A stretch of 64,000 nt of DNA from Sphingobium wenxiniae (GCF_007830065.1 NZ_VLKK01000012.1:23501-87500); one strand, 5' to 3'; counted from the stretch's first letter, positions 37,471 to 48,025 are shown. Program-made: numbers and translations. The notes: generated from the sequence alone by a model not told the origin.

Positions 37471-39984
37471 TCAGATCACCAGATTGACCAGGCGATCCGG
37501 CACCACGATCACCTTCTTGGGCGTCGCGCCGTCCAGCGTCCGCGCCACATTGGGCGCCGCGAGGGCGAGCTTTTCCAGTTCCTCCTTTGGCGTCCCCTTG
37601 GGCACGGTGATGGTGTCGCGCAGCTTGCCCATCACCTGACAGGCGATGGTGACTTCATCGTCGACCAGCAGCGCGGGATCGACCGCGGGCCATGGGGCGT
37701 CGGCGATCAGGCCGTCCTCGCCCATCGCGGCCCAGGCGTCCTCGGCCAGATGCGGCGTCATCGGCGCGACCAGCAGCGCCAGCGTGCGGATGGCGGCGCT
37801 GCGTGAGGCCGACGGCTTGGCCTTCTCCACCGCATTGGCGAGTTCGTAGATCTTCGCCACCGCCTTGTTGAAGGAAAGCGCCTCGATATCCCTGGCGATG
37901 CCGTCGATGGTCTGGTGCAGCTTGCGGTCGAGCGGCTTGTCCTGCCCCTCCGCGCCCTTGTCCGCTTCCCCGAACAGCCTCCACAAGCGATTGACGAAAC
38001 GCCACGATCCTTCGATGCCGCTTTCCGTCCAGGGCAGGTCGCGCTCGGGCGGGCTGTCGGACAGCATGAACCAGCGCACCGCGTCCGCGCCATATTGGGC
38101 GATGATGTCATCGGGATCGACGACATTCTTCTTGGATTTGGACATTTTCTCGACGCGGCCGACCGTGACCGGCGCGCCGCTTTCGATATGGACATAATCG
38201 TCGCCGGACTTCTTCACCTCGCCCGGCGAAAGCCAGCTTCCATCGCCCGCCTTGTAGGTTTCATGCGTCACCATGCCCTGCGTGAACAGGCCGGTGAACG
38301 GCTCGGCGAAGCCCAACTGTCCCATATGCTGCAAGGCCCGTGTCCAGAAACGCGCATAGAGCAGGTGCAGGATCGCATGTTCGACCCCGCCGATATACTG
38401 CCCCACCGGCAGCCATTTCTCGACCGTTTCCCGGTCGAAAGGCCTGTCCTTGGGCTGGCTGGCGAAGCGGATGAAATACCAGCTCGAATCGGCGAAGGTG
38501 TCGAGCGTGTCCGTCTCGCGCCGTGCCGGTTTCCCGCATTGCGGGCAATCGACATGCTTCCATGTGGGGTGCCGGTCCAGCGGATTGCCCGGAATGTCGA
38601 AGCTCACATCTTCGGGCAGCGTCACGGGAAGCTGGTCCTTCGGCACGCCCACCACGCCGCAATCGTCGCAATGGATGACCGGGATCGGCGTGCCCCAGTA
38701 ACGCTGGCGCGACACGCCCCAGTCGCGCAGGCGGAAGACGGTCTGCCCCGCGCCCCAGCCGCCCTCTTCGGCGCGGCGGATGACCTCGGCCTTCGCCTCC
38801 TCCACGCCCATGCCGTCCAGGAAGCGGCTGTTCACCAAGCGGCCCGGACCCACATAGGCTTCGTTCTGGATGGGCTTGGCCTCGTCGCCCTCGGCCGCGA
38901 CCACGCGCTCCACCGCCAGCATATATTTGCGCGCGAAGTCGAGGTCGCGCTGGTCGTGCGCGGGCACGCCCATGACCGCGCCGGTGCCGTAGTCCATCAG
39001 CACGAAATTGGCGATGAAGACCGGCAGCTTCCATTCCGGGTCGAAGGGATGGACCACCGACAACCCGGTGTCGAACCCCAGCTTTTCCGCCGTCTCCAGC
39101 TCCGCCGCCGTGGTGCCGCCTGCCTTGCACGTCTCAATGAAGGCGGCCGCCTCTGCATTGCCCGCCGCCACCGCCTGCGCCACCGGATGATCCGCCGCGA
39201 TGGCGACGAAGCTCGCGCCGAAAATGGTGTCGGGACGGGTCGAATAAACCTCGATCTCCGTATCGAACGGCGCGACCGGCTGGAACCGGAATTGCAGCCC
39301 CACCGACTTGCCGATCCAGTTCTCCTGCATGGTCCGCACCTTGTCGGGCCACTGGTCGAGCGTCTTCAAGCCTTCCAGCAGATCGTCGGCGAACTGCGTG
39401 ATCTTGAGGAACCACTGGCTGAGCTTGCGCTTCTCCACCAGCGCGCCGGACCGCCAGCCGCGCCCGTCGATCACCTGCTCATTGGCGAGCACGGTCATGT
39501 CGACCGGGTCCCAGTTGACCGCGCTTTCCTTGCGGTAGACGAGGCCCGCCTCCAGCATGTCGAGGAACAGCGCCTGTTCATGGCCGTAATAGTCCGGCTC
39601 GCAGGTGGCCAGTTCCCGGCTCCAGTCGATGGCGAAGCCCAGCTTCTTGAGTTGCGCGCGCATGTTGGCGATGTTGGAGCGCGTCCATTCGCCCGGATGC
39701 ACCTTCTTCTCCATCGCCGCATTTTCGGCCGGCATCCCGAAGGCGTCCCAGCCCATCGGATGCAGCACCTCATGCCCCGTCATCCGGCGGAATCGCGCCA
39801 GCACGTCGCCCATGGAATAGTTGCGGACATGGCCGATATGGATGCGCCCGGACGGATAGGGGAACATCTCCAGCACATAGGATCGCGGCTTGCCGCTGCT
39901 GTCGGACGCCCTGAACGTCTGCTTCTCATCCCAGACGGCCTGCCAGCGGGCATCGGCCTCAAGCGGGTTGAAGCGCCTTTGCAT
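37471..39984 (-). CDS. leuS: Leucyl-tRNA synthetase
   Basis: Charges tRNA-Leu. 837 residues with the class I signatures [13 protein letters not shown] (HIGH) and KMSKSKKN (KMSKS). The editing domain contains the conserved [11 protein letters not shown]. The zinc-finger part [18 protein letters not shown] and the C-terminal anticodon-binding and leucyl-specific parts are complete. Confidence 0.97.
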   Translation of the reverse strand: MQRRFNPLEADARWQAVWDEKQTFRASDSSGKPRSYVLEMFPYPSGRIHIGHVRNYSMGDVLARFRRMTGHEVLHPMGWDAFGMPAENAAMEKKVHPGEWTRSNIANMRAQLKKLGFAIDWSRELATCEPDYYGHEQALFLDMLEAGLVYRKESAVNWDPVDMTVLANEQVIDGRGWRSGALVEKRKLSQWFLKITQFADDLLEGLKTLDQWPDKVRTMQENWIGKSVGLQFRFQPVAPFDTEIEVYSTRPDTIFGASFVAIAADHPVAQAVAAGNAEAAAFIETCKAGGTTAAELETAEKLGFDTGLSVVHPFDPEWKLPVFIANFVLMDYGTGAVMGVPAHDQRDLDFARKYMLAVERVVAAEGDEAKPIQNEAYVGPGRLVNSRFLDGMGVEEAKAEVIRRAEEGGWGAGQTVFRLRDWGVSRQRYWGTPIPVIHCDDCGVVGVPKDQLPVTLPEDVSFDIPGNPLDRHPTWKHVDCPQCGKPARRETDTLDTFADSSWYFIRFASQPKDRPFDRETVEKWLPVGQYIGGVEHAILHLLYARFWTRALQHMGQLGFAEPFTGLFTQGMVTHETYKAGDGSWLSPGEVKKSGDDYVHIESGAPVTVGRVEKMSKSKKNVVDPDDIIAQYGADAVRWFMLSDSPPERDLPWTESGIEGSWRFVNRLWRLFGEADKGAEGQDKPLDRKLHQTIDGIARDIEALSFNKAVAKIYELANAVEKAKPSASRSAAIRTLALLVAPMTPHLAEDAWAAMGEDGLIADAPWPAVDPALLVDDEVTIACQVMGKLRDTITVPKGTPKEELEKLALAAPNVARTLDGATPKKVIVVPDRLVNLVI

Positions 39985-40068
39985 GTCGAATCCTCAAAAT
40001 GCTTTGGGACCGGGGTTGCGCGCGGCAGCCCGGTCCCGTCCTGAAAGAAAAAGGGAAGGAAGGGTGGA

Positions 40069-40518
40069 TCAGCCCGCAATCGCCATGCGGCGCAGGTCGC
40101 GCGCCTTGGTGAGGATGATTTCCTCCAGCTTCTGCACGGTCGCGGCTTCCACCGGGGCGTTGACCCACTGGCCGCCCTGATTGACCTGACGGCTGGCCGC
40201 CACGCGCAGCGCGTCGGCCCGCAGGTCCTGGTCCAGGATCGACACGGTCAGCTTCATCCGCTCATTGGGGCTGTTGGGATTGGTGTACCAGTCGGTGACG
40301 ATGACGCCGCCGTTGGAGTCCGTCTGCACCATCGGCATGAAGGACAGCGTGTCGAGGCTGGCCCGCCACAAATAGCTGTTGACGCCGATGGTCGTGATCT
40401 TCGACGCGGCGAGGTCCGCCTTGGGCCGTTCCTTCGACCCGCCGCCGCAGGCGGTGAGCGGCAGGAGCGCGGCCAGCATCAAACCGGCGGAAACAGGAAG
40501 GGAAAAGCGGCGGACCAT
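40069..40518 (-). CDS. DUF3576 family lipoprotein
   Basis: 149 residues with a signal peptide and lipobox LTAC followed by GGGSK. The body, from ITTIGVNSYLWRASLDTLSFMPM to the C-terminal ILTKARDLRR, matches DUF3576, an alphaproteobacterial family of unknown role. It precedes leuS on the same strand with an 84-base gap, as is often seen. Probably outer-membrane anchored. Confidence 0.85.
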   Translation of the reverse strand: MVRRFSLPVSAGLMLAALLPLTACGGGSKERPKADLAASKITTIGVNSYLWRASLDTLSFMPMVQTDSNGGVIVTDWYTNPNSPNERMKLTVSILDQDLRADALRVAASRQVNQGGQWVNAPVEAATVQKLEEIILTKARDLRRMAIAG

Positions 40519-40662
40519 CAGCCATGTCCTATATGATAGAGACGAAAAACGCCCCGCTTCTATAGTCGACCCGCGCCATTGGGCAAGGGGGAGCGGGGAT
40601 CGCGTCCTCTTGCCGCCGGCCCGGCCCTGTGTGTTCTATGCAACAGTTTGGACAAAAAGCGG

Positions 40663-40690
40663 AACCGGCTCTAGCTTTCGGCCGGTTTTC
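40663..40690 (+). terminator. Hairpin with short T-run upstream of the unknown gene at 40741
   Basis: AACCGGC (40663-40669) pairs with GCCGGTT (40681-40687) around an 11-base loop, followed by TTTTC. It is in the 5' leader of the next gene, so it may be a terminator for upstream transcription or an attenuator. Confidence 0.4.
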
Positions 40691-40740
40691 ATGTGTAATG
40701 GATTTTCGAATAATAGCTCGGGGGTGAGAGAGTCGCGATC

Positions 40741-41466
40741 ATGCGCGTGAAAAGGGGACATATGGCATTGGCGGGCGCGGCGGTTGCCGTGGCCGGTTTC
40801 ATGCTGTCTCCCGCGATCGGCGCGGCGACCGATCTTGTCCGGCCGCGGGCGGAAGCGCCGGTGTCGCTGGGCGCGCTGGGCAGCATCTCCTCCTTCACGC
40901 CGACGACCAAGGACCCCCGACTCGCGGCGGCTTACGCCCGGATCGCGGCCTCCGCCAGCCGTCAGAATTTCCGCTTCACGCCCACCAGCGGCTCGCTTAG
41001 CGGCCAGCGCTCGGTCACGGTGATGGTGCGCGCGGACAATGATCTTGTGACCGTAAGCCGCACGCTGGCGCCCGTCGATATCAAGCCGGTCGCGTTCAGC
41101 CTGAACAGCGCGCACAACTGGCGCAAGTTCGCCCTGCCCGATTCGATGGGCCGCAAGGCGCTGGACCCGGTTCCGGTCGAAACCATGGCCGATGCGAAGA
41201 ATTTCTCGCTCGATCAGGGCAAGAAGGATCGCTTCAGCACCAAGGTGCTGATCGAAAGCCGCCGCGACCCGGCCACCGCCGTCCGCAATCCGAACGCGGA
41301 CAAGGATTATTCGCTGGATCTGGCCAGCTCCTATTCGCTGACGCGCAACCTGAACGTCACGGCGGGCGTCCGCTACAACAACAGCGTCGCGGGCCGACTG
41401 ACCCCGATGACCGATGACCGGCAGGACAGCCAGGCCGTCTATCTCGGCACCGTCTTCAAATTCTGA
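40741..41466 (+). CDS. Hypothetical exported protein, possibly outer-membrane barrel-like
   Basis: A 241-residue protein that I do not recognise. It has an N-terminal signal-like segment (LAGAAVAVAGFMLSPAIGAA). A Ser/Thr/Ala-rich central part includes SLGSISSFTP-like and SVTVMVRADNDLVTVS strands. A C-terminal third, from YSLDLASSYSLTRNLNVTAG, reads as alternating beta strands and ends in aromatic-terminated VFKF. That ending is typical of outer-membrane proteins. No Cys motif or catalytic signature. Leader carries a hairpin. Not near any transport gene; sphingomonad-specific is my guess. Confidence 0.55.
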   Translation: MRVKRGHMALAGAAVAVAGFMLSPAIGAATDLVRPRAEAPVSLGALGSISSFTPTTKDPRLAAAYARIAASASRQNFRFTPTSGSLSGQRSVTVMVRADNDLVTVSRTLAPVDIKPVAFSLNSAHNWRKFALPDSMGRKALDPVPVETMADAKNFSLDQGKKDRFSTKVLIESRRDPATAVRNPNADKDYSLDLASSYSLTRNLNVTAGVRYNNSVAGRLTPMTDDRQDSQAVYLGTVFKF

Positions 41467-41552
41467 TCGCCTGATCGCGCATTTGACGTAGCGTCCGCTT
41501 TGCCACTGCAAGCGCGCGTTTTTTCGGCATCCTCCATTTCGAGCCATCAGCC

Positions 41553-42086
41553 ATGGACAATCATGTCGTCATCTCCGGATGTTCGGGGGGCGGAAAATCG
41601 ACTCTGATCGAAGCGTTGCATCGGCGCGGCCATGCCGTCGTGGAAGAACCGGGGCGGCGGATCGTTCGGGAGGAAATGGAAGGGACGGGCGCGGCCCTGC
41701 CCTGGGTCGACCTCTCCGCCTTCGCCCGCCGCGCGATCGCCATGGCGCTTGACGACCGGAAGAATGCGAGCGCCGTTGACGGCTGGGTCTTTTTCGACCG
41801 TAGCCTCATCGACGCGGCCGCCGCGCTCCAACATGCCAGCGGACAACCGGCGGTGACGCAACTGGGCCGGCACCATCGCTATCATCCCCGTGTGTTCTTC
41901 GCGCCGCCATGGCCTGAACTGTTTGTTTCGGATGACGAACGGCCTCATGACCTGAGCGAATCCATGGCGGAATATCAGCGGCTGCTTACCGCCTATGCGG
42001 CCTTGGGTTATGAAATCGACCTTCTCCCGCGCGCCGGGGTCGAACAGCGGGCCGACTATATCCTCGCCCGCCTCGCGGAAGATTGA
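41553..42086 (+). CDS. AAA family ATPase/NTPase
   Basis: A 177-residue P-loop protein with Walker A SGCSGGGKST at residues 8-17. The EEPGRRIVREEME stretch and FFDRS (a Walker B-like segment) are as in the AAA_28/adenylate-kinase-like group. No signal or membrane part. Substrate unknown; small-molecule kinase or nucleotide-binding regulator are possible. It converges on the TenI-like gene with an 10-base gap. Confidence 0.8.
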   Translation: MDNHVVISGCSGGGKSTLIEALHRRGHAVVEEPGRRIVREEMEGTGAALPWVDLSAFARRAIAMALDDRKNASAVDGWVFFDRSLIDAAAALQHASGQPAVTQLGRHHRYHPRVFFAPPWPELFVSDDERPHDLSESMAEYQRLLTAYAALGYEIDLLPRAGVEQRADYILARLAED

Positions 42087-42096
42087 GGACAGGAAA

Positions 42097-42654
42097 TCAG
42101 CCCCGCATCAACCCGTCAATCGCCGCCCAACCCGCGGCGCCCAGCGCGCGAAGGCCACGCCTGTGCCGCGCTTCCACGCCCCCCAATGCCATAACGGGAA
42201 CCCCCGCCCGCCGCGCCAGCATCGCGAATCGGACCCGGCCCAACGCCCGCCCGCCCGGATGCGAGCGCGTCGGGAACAGCGGCGAAAGGAACAGCATGTC
42301 CGCCTTCCCCCGGCCCGCCGCCCTGATCTCCACCGCCCCGTGCGCGGGTGCGCTGTGGAGCATCGGCTTGCTCCCGCGCCTGTGATCCCCGCCATGCCAG
42401 CCATCCGCGCCCCATCCCGCCGCCTCCCGCGCATCGCCGCCCAGCATCAGCAGCAGACGCCGCCGCCGCGCAATCGCCCGGAACCGCGCGAACAAGGCCC
42501 GCCGCTCATCCGGCGCCGTGCGATAATGGCGAAAGACGATGCCGCCCCCGCCCCTGGGCAGCCGCGCCGCCGCCGCAAGTTGGAGCGCCCCGTCCACGCG
42601 CTCATCCGTCATCAGCCAGATCGTCGGCGGTTTTTTGCGGTGGCGATGTTCCAT
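42097..42654 (-). CDS. Thiamine phosphate synthase-like / TenI-like protein
   Basis: A 185-residue TIM-barrel protein of the ThiE/TenI superfamily: GGGIVFRHYR and LFLSPLFPTRSHPGGRALG and VPVMALGGVEARH, corresponding to the phosphate-binding strands of ThiE. It is short and some ThiE substrate residues appear changed, so a TenI-like or other role is possible. No thi genes are nearby. It is divergent from yggS, sharing 23 bases between starts. Confidence 0.75.
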   Translation of the reverse strand: MEHRHRKKPPTIWLMTDERVDGALQLAAAARLPRGGGGIVFRHYRTAPDERRALFARFRAIARRRRLLLMLGGDAREAAGWGADGWHGGDHRRGSKPMLHSAPAHGAVEIRAAGRGKADMLFLSPLFPTRSHPGGRALGRVRFAMLARRAGVPVMALGGVEARHRRGLRALGAAGWAAIDGLMRG

Positions 42655-42677
42655 GACCCTCGCCTATAGCAGCCGCC

Positions 42678-43358
42678 ATGACGACCGCCATCACACAAGC
42701 CAGGGACCGCCTTGCCGCCGTGCGCGACACCATGGACCGCGCCGCCCGCCTCACGGGGCGCAGCGCCGACGCCATCACCCTGATCGCCGTGTCCAAGACG
42801 CAGGAAACCGACGCCATCCGCCCCTTGATCGAAGCGGGCCAGCGCGTGTTCGGCGAAAACCGCGTGCAGGAAGCGCAGGCCAAATGGCCCGCCCTGCGTC
42901 AGGAATATCCCGATATCCGCCTTCACCTCGTCGGCCAGCTTCAATCGAACAAGGCGGCGGACGCGGTGGCCCTGTTCGACGTGATTCATTCGCTCGACCG
43001 TCCGTCCTTGCTGACGTCGCTCGCCAAAGCCATGGACGCTGGCGGCCGCCGCGTGCCCTGCTACATCCAGGTCAATATCGGGGCGGAGGAGCAGAAGGGC
43101 GGCTGCGCCATCGCCGATGTGCCCGCCCTCATCGCCGCCGCGCGGGAAGCAGACGTCCCTTTGCTGGGCCTGATGTGCGTGCCACCCGCGCAGGGCGAAC
43201 CCGCGCCCTATTTCGCCCTGCTCGCCAAAATGGCGCGGGAGGAAGGGTTGGAGCGCCTCTCCATGGGCATGTCGGGCGATTTCGAAACCGCGATCATGCT
43301 AGGCGCGACGGACATTCGCGTGGGTACCGCCCTGTTCGGCGCCCGCCCCTATCCCTGA
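42678..43358 (+). CDS. yggS: YggS family pyridoxal phosphate homeostasis protein
   Basis: Binds PLP without being an enzyme. 226 residues: LIAVSKTQ with the PLP Lys at residue 40, the GENRVQEAQAKW motif, LHLVGQLQSNKA and the C-terminal SMGMSGDFETAIMLGATDIRVGTALFG. All are hallmark stretches. Divergent from the TenI-like gene. Confidence 0.95.
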   Translation: MTTAITQARDRLAAVRDTMDRAARLTGRSADAITLIAVSKTQETDAIRPLIEAGQRVFGENRVQEAQAKWPALRQEYPDIRLHLVGQLQSNKAADAVALFDVIHSLDRPSLLTSLAKAMDAGGRRVPCYIQVNIGAEEQKGGCAIADVPALIAAAREADVPLLGLMCVPPAQGEPAPYFALLAKMAREEGLERLSMGMSGDFETAIMLGATDIRVGTALFGARPYP

Positions 43359-43401
43359 CGCGAAAAAAACCGCCGCGCCCCATAGCGCGACGGGCTTTGG
43401 A

Positions 43402-46227
43402 TCAGAACGACCCGCGCAAGGTGATCCCATAGGTGCGCGGTTCCGCCAGATAGGCGGAGATAAGCTGGTTCGCCATCACGACAGAAGCAGGCGGCCTTCC
43501 GCATGTTCCGCCGAACTGACCCGTCGTGCTCGTGCAAGGGCTGCTCGACTGAAGCGGGCTGCTGAAGGCCACCTGCGTATATTTCGCGTTGAAGATGTTC
43601 TGGCCCCAGAACTCGATCGCCCATTTCTGCTCCGGCCCGCGAAGGCCGATGCGGGCGTTCACGACCGAAAAGCCGTCCTGCTCCTTTTCCGGGAACAGGT
43701 CGGACCCGGTGTTGAAGTCGCCGGTCATGCGCGCGTCGACATAGAACAGCGCCGACAGTCCATTGGAGCCGATCTGCGGCGTCCACGCCGCGCTGGCGGT
43801 CGTCACCAGCTCGGGCGCCTGCGAGTTGATCGATCCCGGCAGCAGGAACAGCGCGGGATCGAGCGGCACGCTACCGTCGCCGCTGCCGACCAGACGGTTG
43901 GCGAATTTCGCGCGGGCATAGGTCATGCCGCCCGATATGCGGACGTTGCGCACCGGGCTGGCCGTCAATTCCAGCTCCACGCCCTGGCTGACAAGGCCCG
44001 GCGACACGTCGCCCTTGTCGCAGGTGCGCGCCGCGCTCAGGTCGCCGTCGCAGCCATTGATGTTCTGGACGATGAAGCTGGTCCCGTTGAAGGTGTTGAG
44101 CTGGAAATTCCTGAACTCCTGCCGGAAGGCGGCGATGTTCGCGCTCCATTTGGGCTGGCTGTATTTGAGGCCCACCTCGAACGCGTCGACCTTCTCCGCC
44201 GCGAAGCGCAGCGTCGTCACGTCCGCATTGCTGCGCGGCGAAAATACCGCCGGAACCGGATTGAGGCCCGTCGAGCCAAGCTGGAAGCGGTCCAGATTAT
44301 AGCCGCCCGCCTTATACCCGCGCGAATAGCTGCCATAGAGCAGCAGTGCGTCGAGCGGCTTCCATGACAGCACGGCAGTCCCGGAGAACTCGCCGTCGCT
44401 GATCCGGTCATGCAGGTCCAGCGCATTGAGGCCCGTGGACCCGTTGCCCAGGCACCCCAGCGTCAATATGCCGCCCGCCAGCGCGGCCGCGCTGCCCAGT
44501 TGCGGATTGGTCGCGATGCCCGGCAGCCCCGATGCCTGCAACGCCGCGCAGGTCGCGTTGTTATTATTGAAATCCGCCGAGAAACGCTTGCTTTCATGCG
44601 TGTAGCGCAGCCCCAGCGTCAGATCGAGATGCGGGGTGATATGCACGATATTATGGGTGAACAGCGCCCAATTCTCGCTCTTCTGATAATAGCGCGAGGC
44701 GACGTCGCCCGTCCCTTCCGGAATGGCGGCCAGCGCACTCAACCCGTTGCCGAGACCGGTGGAGATCGCGCCCGCCTGCGCCGCCGCCACGCCGGGGTCC
44801 ATGCCCGCATTGATGAAGGCGTTGGTCAGCCCGGCATTGAGCTGCGCCTGCGTGCCTCCGATCAGGGCGGAGGTGGCGAGCGGGTTCGCGCCGCACGCCA
44901 TGAGCTGCGCTTCCGTCAGGTTGCTGGTCGGCCCGGCCCCCGCCATCAGGCGGCAGGCGGAAAACCGGCCATAATCCGCGCCAAAGCGGATATTGTCCTG
45001 CAAGGTCAGCTTTTCATGGGCGTAATAGCCGCCGACCAGCCAGTCCAGCGCATTGCCAAAGGCCGACCCCTGCAACCGCAATTCCTGCGTGAAGGTCTTG
45101 AACTGGCGGAACGTGCCCGGATCGCGATAGAGCAGGTCCGCGCCGCTATAATCGTAATCGCCATAATCCTTGGACTTGTAATCGCGATAGGCGGTGATGC
45201 TGGTCAGCTTCGCGCCGCCTAAATCATAATTGATCTCGCCCGAAACGCCCCAATCCTTGAGCTTGCTGACATAGTTGCGATCCTCGTTGATCGTCAGCCT
45301 GCGGTCATAGGGATCGTCGTGGAACACCGCGCCCTGCCCCTGCATGATGGCGGCGATGCGGTTGAAGTCGTTGGTCCCATATCCGCCGCCAGCCAGCGGC
45401 ACCCGCTCGCGCGTCTCGATAGTGGCCGCGCCGCAGCAGCTTTCGTCGCGGTTGGTATAATCGCCGATCAGCCGGATCGAAAGCGCGTCGTTCGGCTCGA
45501 TCAGCGCCTGCCCGCGCAGGAAATAACGGTCGCGGTCATTGGTGTCGCCCACCTTGTCCCCCGCCGCATCGACCAGCTTGTAGAAGCCGTCCCGCTTCGA
45601 CCAGACGCCATCCAGCGCCAGCGCGATGCTGTCGCTCACCGGCCCGGTGATGCGGCCCGCCAGACGCCAGTAATCATAATTGCCGTAAGTCACCTCGGCC
45701 TTGCCGCCCAGCGTGAATTCCGGCGCCTTGCTGATGATGTTGATAAGGCCCGCCGAAGCGTTGCGCCCGAACAGCGTGCCCTGCGGCCCGCGCAGCACCT
45801 CCACCCGCTCGATCTCGCCCAGATCGGTGAGGCCCGCGCCCGTGCGTGAGCGATAGACGCCGTCGATGAACACCGCGACGGAGCTTTCCAGCCCCGGATT
45901 GTCGCCCACCGTGCCGATGCCGCGAATACGGGCGGACGCATTGGCTTCCGATCCGGTGGAGGAGATCAGCATGGAGGGCGCAAGCTGGTTGAGCGCCCGT
46001 ATGTCGGTTGCGCCGCTGTTCTGCATCGCCTGCGCGCTTATCGCCGACACGGCGATGGGCACGTCCGATAGCGGGCTGGCGCGCCGCGTCGCGGTGACGA
46101 TGATGTTGACGCTGTCCTCGACGGCGGCGGCTTGCGGCGTCGTCTCGTCCTGCGCCTGGGCAAGGGGGATCGCGGCCACCAGCGCGACCACGCCGGCGGA
46201 TGACAGCCAAAGGCTATTTTGTTTCAT
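43402..46227 (-). CDS. TonB-dependent receptor
   Basis: A 941-residue outer-membrane receptor with a signal peptide (VVALVAAIPLAQAQ). A TonB-box-like stretch (SVNIIVTATRR) and plug with LSDVPIAVSAIS lead to VFIDGVYRSRTGAG and EIERVEVLRGPQGTLFGRNA. A long barrel ends in GITLRGSF. This plug pattern is common in the very large sphingomonad receptor set. Substrate unknown; no Fur or riboswitch signal seen in 46228-46412, and no partner genes nearby. Start at 46227 removes a non-conserved 45-residue extension. Confidence 0.92.
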   Translation of the reverse strand: MKQNSLWLSSAGVVALVAAIPLAQAQDETTPQAAAVEDSVNIIVTATRRASPLSDVPIAVSAISAQAMQNSGATDIRALNQLAPSMLISSTGSEANASARIRGIGTVGDNPGLESSVAVFIDGVYRSRTGAGLTDLGEIERVEVLRGPQGTLFGRNASAGLINIISKAPEFTLGGKAEVTYGNYDYWRLAGRITGPVSDSIALALDGVWSKRDGFYKLVDAAGDKVGDTNDRDRYFLRGQALIEPNDALSIRLIGDYTNRDESCCGAATIETRERVPLAGGGYGTNDFNRIAAIMQGQGAVFHDDPYDRRLTINEDRNYVSKLKDWGVSGEINYDLGGAKLTSITAYRDYKSKDYGDYDYSGADLLYRDPGTFRQFKTFTQELRLQGSAFGNALDWLVGGYYAHEKLTLQDNIRFGADYGRFSACRLMAGAGPTSNLTEAQLMACGANPLATSALIGGTQAQLNAGLTNAFINAGMDPGVAAAQAGAISTGLGNGLSALAAIPEGTGDVASRYYQKSENWALFTHNIVHITPHLDLTLGLRYTHESKRFSADFNNNNATCAALQASGLPGIATNPQLGSAAALAGGILTLGCLGNGSTGLNALDLHDRISDGEFSGTAVLSWKPLDALLLYGSYSRGYKAGGYNLDRFQLGSTGLNPVPAVFSPRSNADVTTLRFAAEKVDAFEVGLKYSQPKWSANIAAFRQEFRNFQLNTFNGTSFIVQNINGCDGDLSAARTCDKGDVSPGLVSQGVELELTASPVRNVRISGGMTYARAKFANRLVGSGDGSVPLDPALFLLPGSINSQAPELVTTASAAWTPQIGSNGLSALFYVDARMTGDFNTGSDLFPEKEQDGFSVVNARIGLRGPEQKWAIEFWGQNIFNAKYTQVAFSSPLQSSSPCTSTTGQFGGTCGRPPASVVMANQLISAYLAEPRTYGITLRGSF

Positions 46228-46412
46228 GATGGTCGGTCCTCTCCTGTCCTGCATGATTTTATTCATGTCAGGATGGCCGCGATTATGCTGCCACAGGGGA
46301 CTGAAAGCAATAGAAGCCGCCTTTTCAGGGGCTTTTCGCTTATTCCGAAGATGAATCGCCATCTCTGTTGCCTAGCCGCAACAGATTAAATTCCCGTTTC
46401 CGTAACGTCCGC

Positions 46413-47072
46413 TTACGTCAAGGGAAAGCGAAGCAGCCGGTCGGCCACCGGCACCAGCGCCATCGCGCCCGGTCCCACGGCGCGGCGGATTTCGCCATGC
46501 CCCGCGTCCAGCCCGCCCGTCAGCGCGCCCAGCGCGGGCAGGATCAGCTTCGATTCCGATCCCACGAAGCAGCGGCGCGACACATGCCGGCCGCGCAGCG
46601 ACAGGCGCAGCTTGGGGTGGAAATGGCCCGATATCTCGGGACGCGGATCGCCCGCCATCGCTTCATGGCGAAGGCAAACGCCCTCCACCACCGCCTCTGC
46701 CACGCGCCGCCCGCCGGGCATCCGCGCCGCGCCCGCATCGTGATTGCCCACGATCCATATCCAGTCGAGCCGCGCCGTCAGGGCCGCCAGCCGCTCCCGC
46801 GTCGCCCGGTCCAGCCGCGCCGCGCCGTCCGCATCGTGGAAACTGTCGCCCAGCGACCAGACCGCCTTCGCCCCGGTCCGCGCCACCAGCCCCTCGATCA
46901 GGTCCAGCGTGGCGGCGCTGTCATGCGGCGGCAGGAACTGTCCGAAGCGCGCATACCAGCTCGCCTTCTCGAAATGCAGGTCGGCGACCAGCAGCGCCCC
47001 TTGCGCGGGCCAGAACAGCGCTGCCTCGGGCAATGCCAGAAAATCATGACCTGCGAACGAAAGGGGAACCAT
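46413..47072 (-). CDS. pdeM: Ligase-associated metallophosphoesterase PdeM
   Basis: A 219-residue calcineurin-like phosphoesterase with the motifs VADLHFEK, LGDSFHD, IVGNHD and GHFHPK in order. It matches the PdeM family named for association with an ATP-dependent DNA ligase, a DEXH helicase and an exonuclease. In this window only the helicase (10287-12698) is seen, 34 kb away. Substrate not established. Confidence 0.88.
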   Translation of the reverse strand: MVPLSFAGHDFLALPEAALFWPAQGALLVADLHFEKASWYARFGQFLPPHDSAATLDLIEGLVARTGAKAVWSLGDSFHDADGAARLDRATRERLAALTARLDWIWIVGNHDAGAARMPGGRRVAEAVVEGVCLRHEAMAGDPRPEISGHFHPKLRLSLRGRHVSRRCFVGSESKLILPALGALTGGLDAGHGEIRRAVGPGAMALVPVADRLLRFPLT

Positions 47073-47136
47073 GGCCCGGCTATGCGCCCTCCCGCCGACG
47101 CTTTCAAGAGGGCAGCGAAACCCCTATAGGCGCGCC

Positions 47137-47958
47137 ATGGACGAAACCGCGCCCTATACCATCGCCGCGCTCTACCGCTTCGCGGTCTTCCCCGATCCGC
47201 AGGGATTGGCGGCGGATCTGCGCGCCCTCGCGGCGGAACTGGGCACCTGCGGCACGCTGATCCTCGCGCGCGAAGGGATCAACGGCACCGTGGCGGGCAG
47301 CGCGCAGGCCGTCGCGGCCCTCGTCGCGCATATCCGCGCCCTGCCCGGCTGCGCCGGCCTCGACGTCAAATATGCCGTCGCCCCGCAAGCGCCCTTTGCC
47401 CGCATGAAGGTCAAGGTGAAGGCGGAGATCGTGACGCTGGGCGCGGGCGATCTCGACCCGGCGAACGGCGCTGGCGCTTATCTGGACCCCGCCGCGTGGA
47501 ACGCGCTGATCGCCGATCCCGACACGGTCGTCATCGACACGCGCAACGCCTATGAAGTCGCCTGCGGCACGTTCGAGCGGGCGATCGATCCGGGCACCGG
47601 CGCCTTCCGCGATTTTCCCGCCTGGTTCGACGATTTCGCGCAAAAGCTGCGGGACGAAGGCCGGGCGCCGAAGATCGCGATGTTCTGCACCGGCGGAATC
47701 AGGTGCGAAAAATCGACGGCCCTCGTCAAATCGCGCGGTTTCGACGAGGTCTATCACTTGCGCGGCGGCATATTGCGCTATCTGGAGGAGATGCCCGAAG
47801 CGCAAAGCCGCTGGCAGGGCGACTGCTATGTCTTCGACGAGCGGATCGCGGTGGGCCATGGCCTCAAGCCCGGCGTCCATACCGCCTGCCGCGCCTGCGG
47901 TCAGCCCTATCCCCGCGACGCGGACCATATATGCGGGGCAGCATCGCCTGTAATGTGA
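47137..47958 (+). CDS. trhO: tRNA uridine(34) hydroxylase, rhodanese-like
   Basis: 273-residue protein of the TrhO/YceA family that hydroxylates U34 in tRNA. N-terminal AALYRFAVFPDPQGL and ILAREGINGTVAGS are family-typical. The rhodanese domain has the active-site Cys in FCTGGIRCEKST, and HLRGGILRYLEEMP follows. The C-terminal CRACGQPY cluster may bind zinc. Start 47137 is chosen over 47071, which overlaps the pdeM start region. Confidence 0.92.
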   Translation: MDETAPYTIAALYRFAVFPDPQGLAADLRALAAELGTCGTLILAREGINGTVAGSAQAVAALVAHIRALPGCAGLDVKYAVAPQAPFARMKVKVKAEIVTLGAGDLDPANGAGAYLDPAAWNALIADPDTVVIDTRNAYEVACGTFERAIDPGTGAFRDFPAWFDDFAQKLRDEGRAPKIAMFCTGGIRCEKSTALVKSRGFDEVYHLRGGILRYLEEMPEAQSRWQGDCYVFDERIAVGHGLKPGVHTACRACGQPYPRDADHICGAASPVM

Positions 47959-48025
47959 CGGCGGGACGTGACGGAATCGGTGCCTTCCGCTGGGATGACG
48001 ATATTGATGGTCCGCTCCTGGCCGA

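Noticed and set aside
37915..40044. 709-residue plus-strand frame opposite leuS
   Set aside because: Antisense frame in GC-rich DNA; leuS has clear HIGH and KMSKS motifs on the other strand.
46228..46412. Fur box before the TonB receptor
   Set aside because: No good 19-base Fur palindrome seen.
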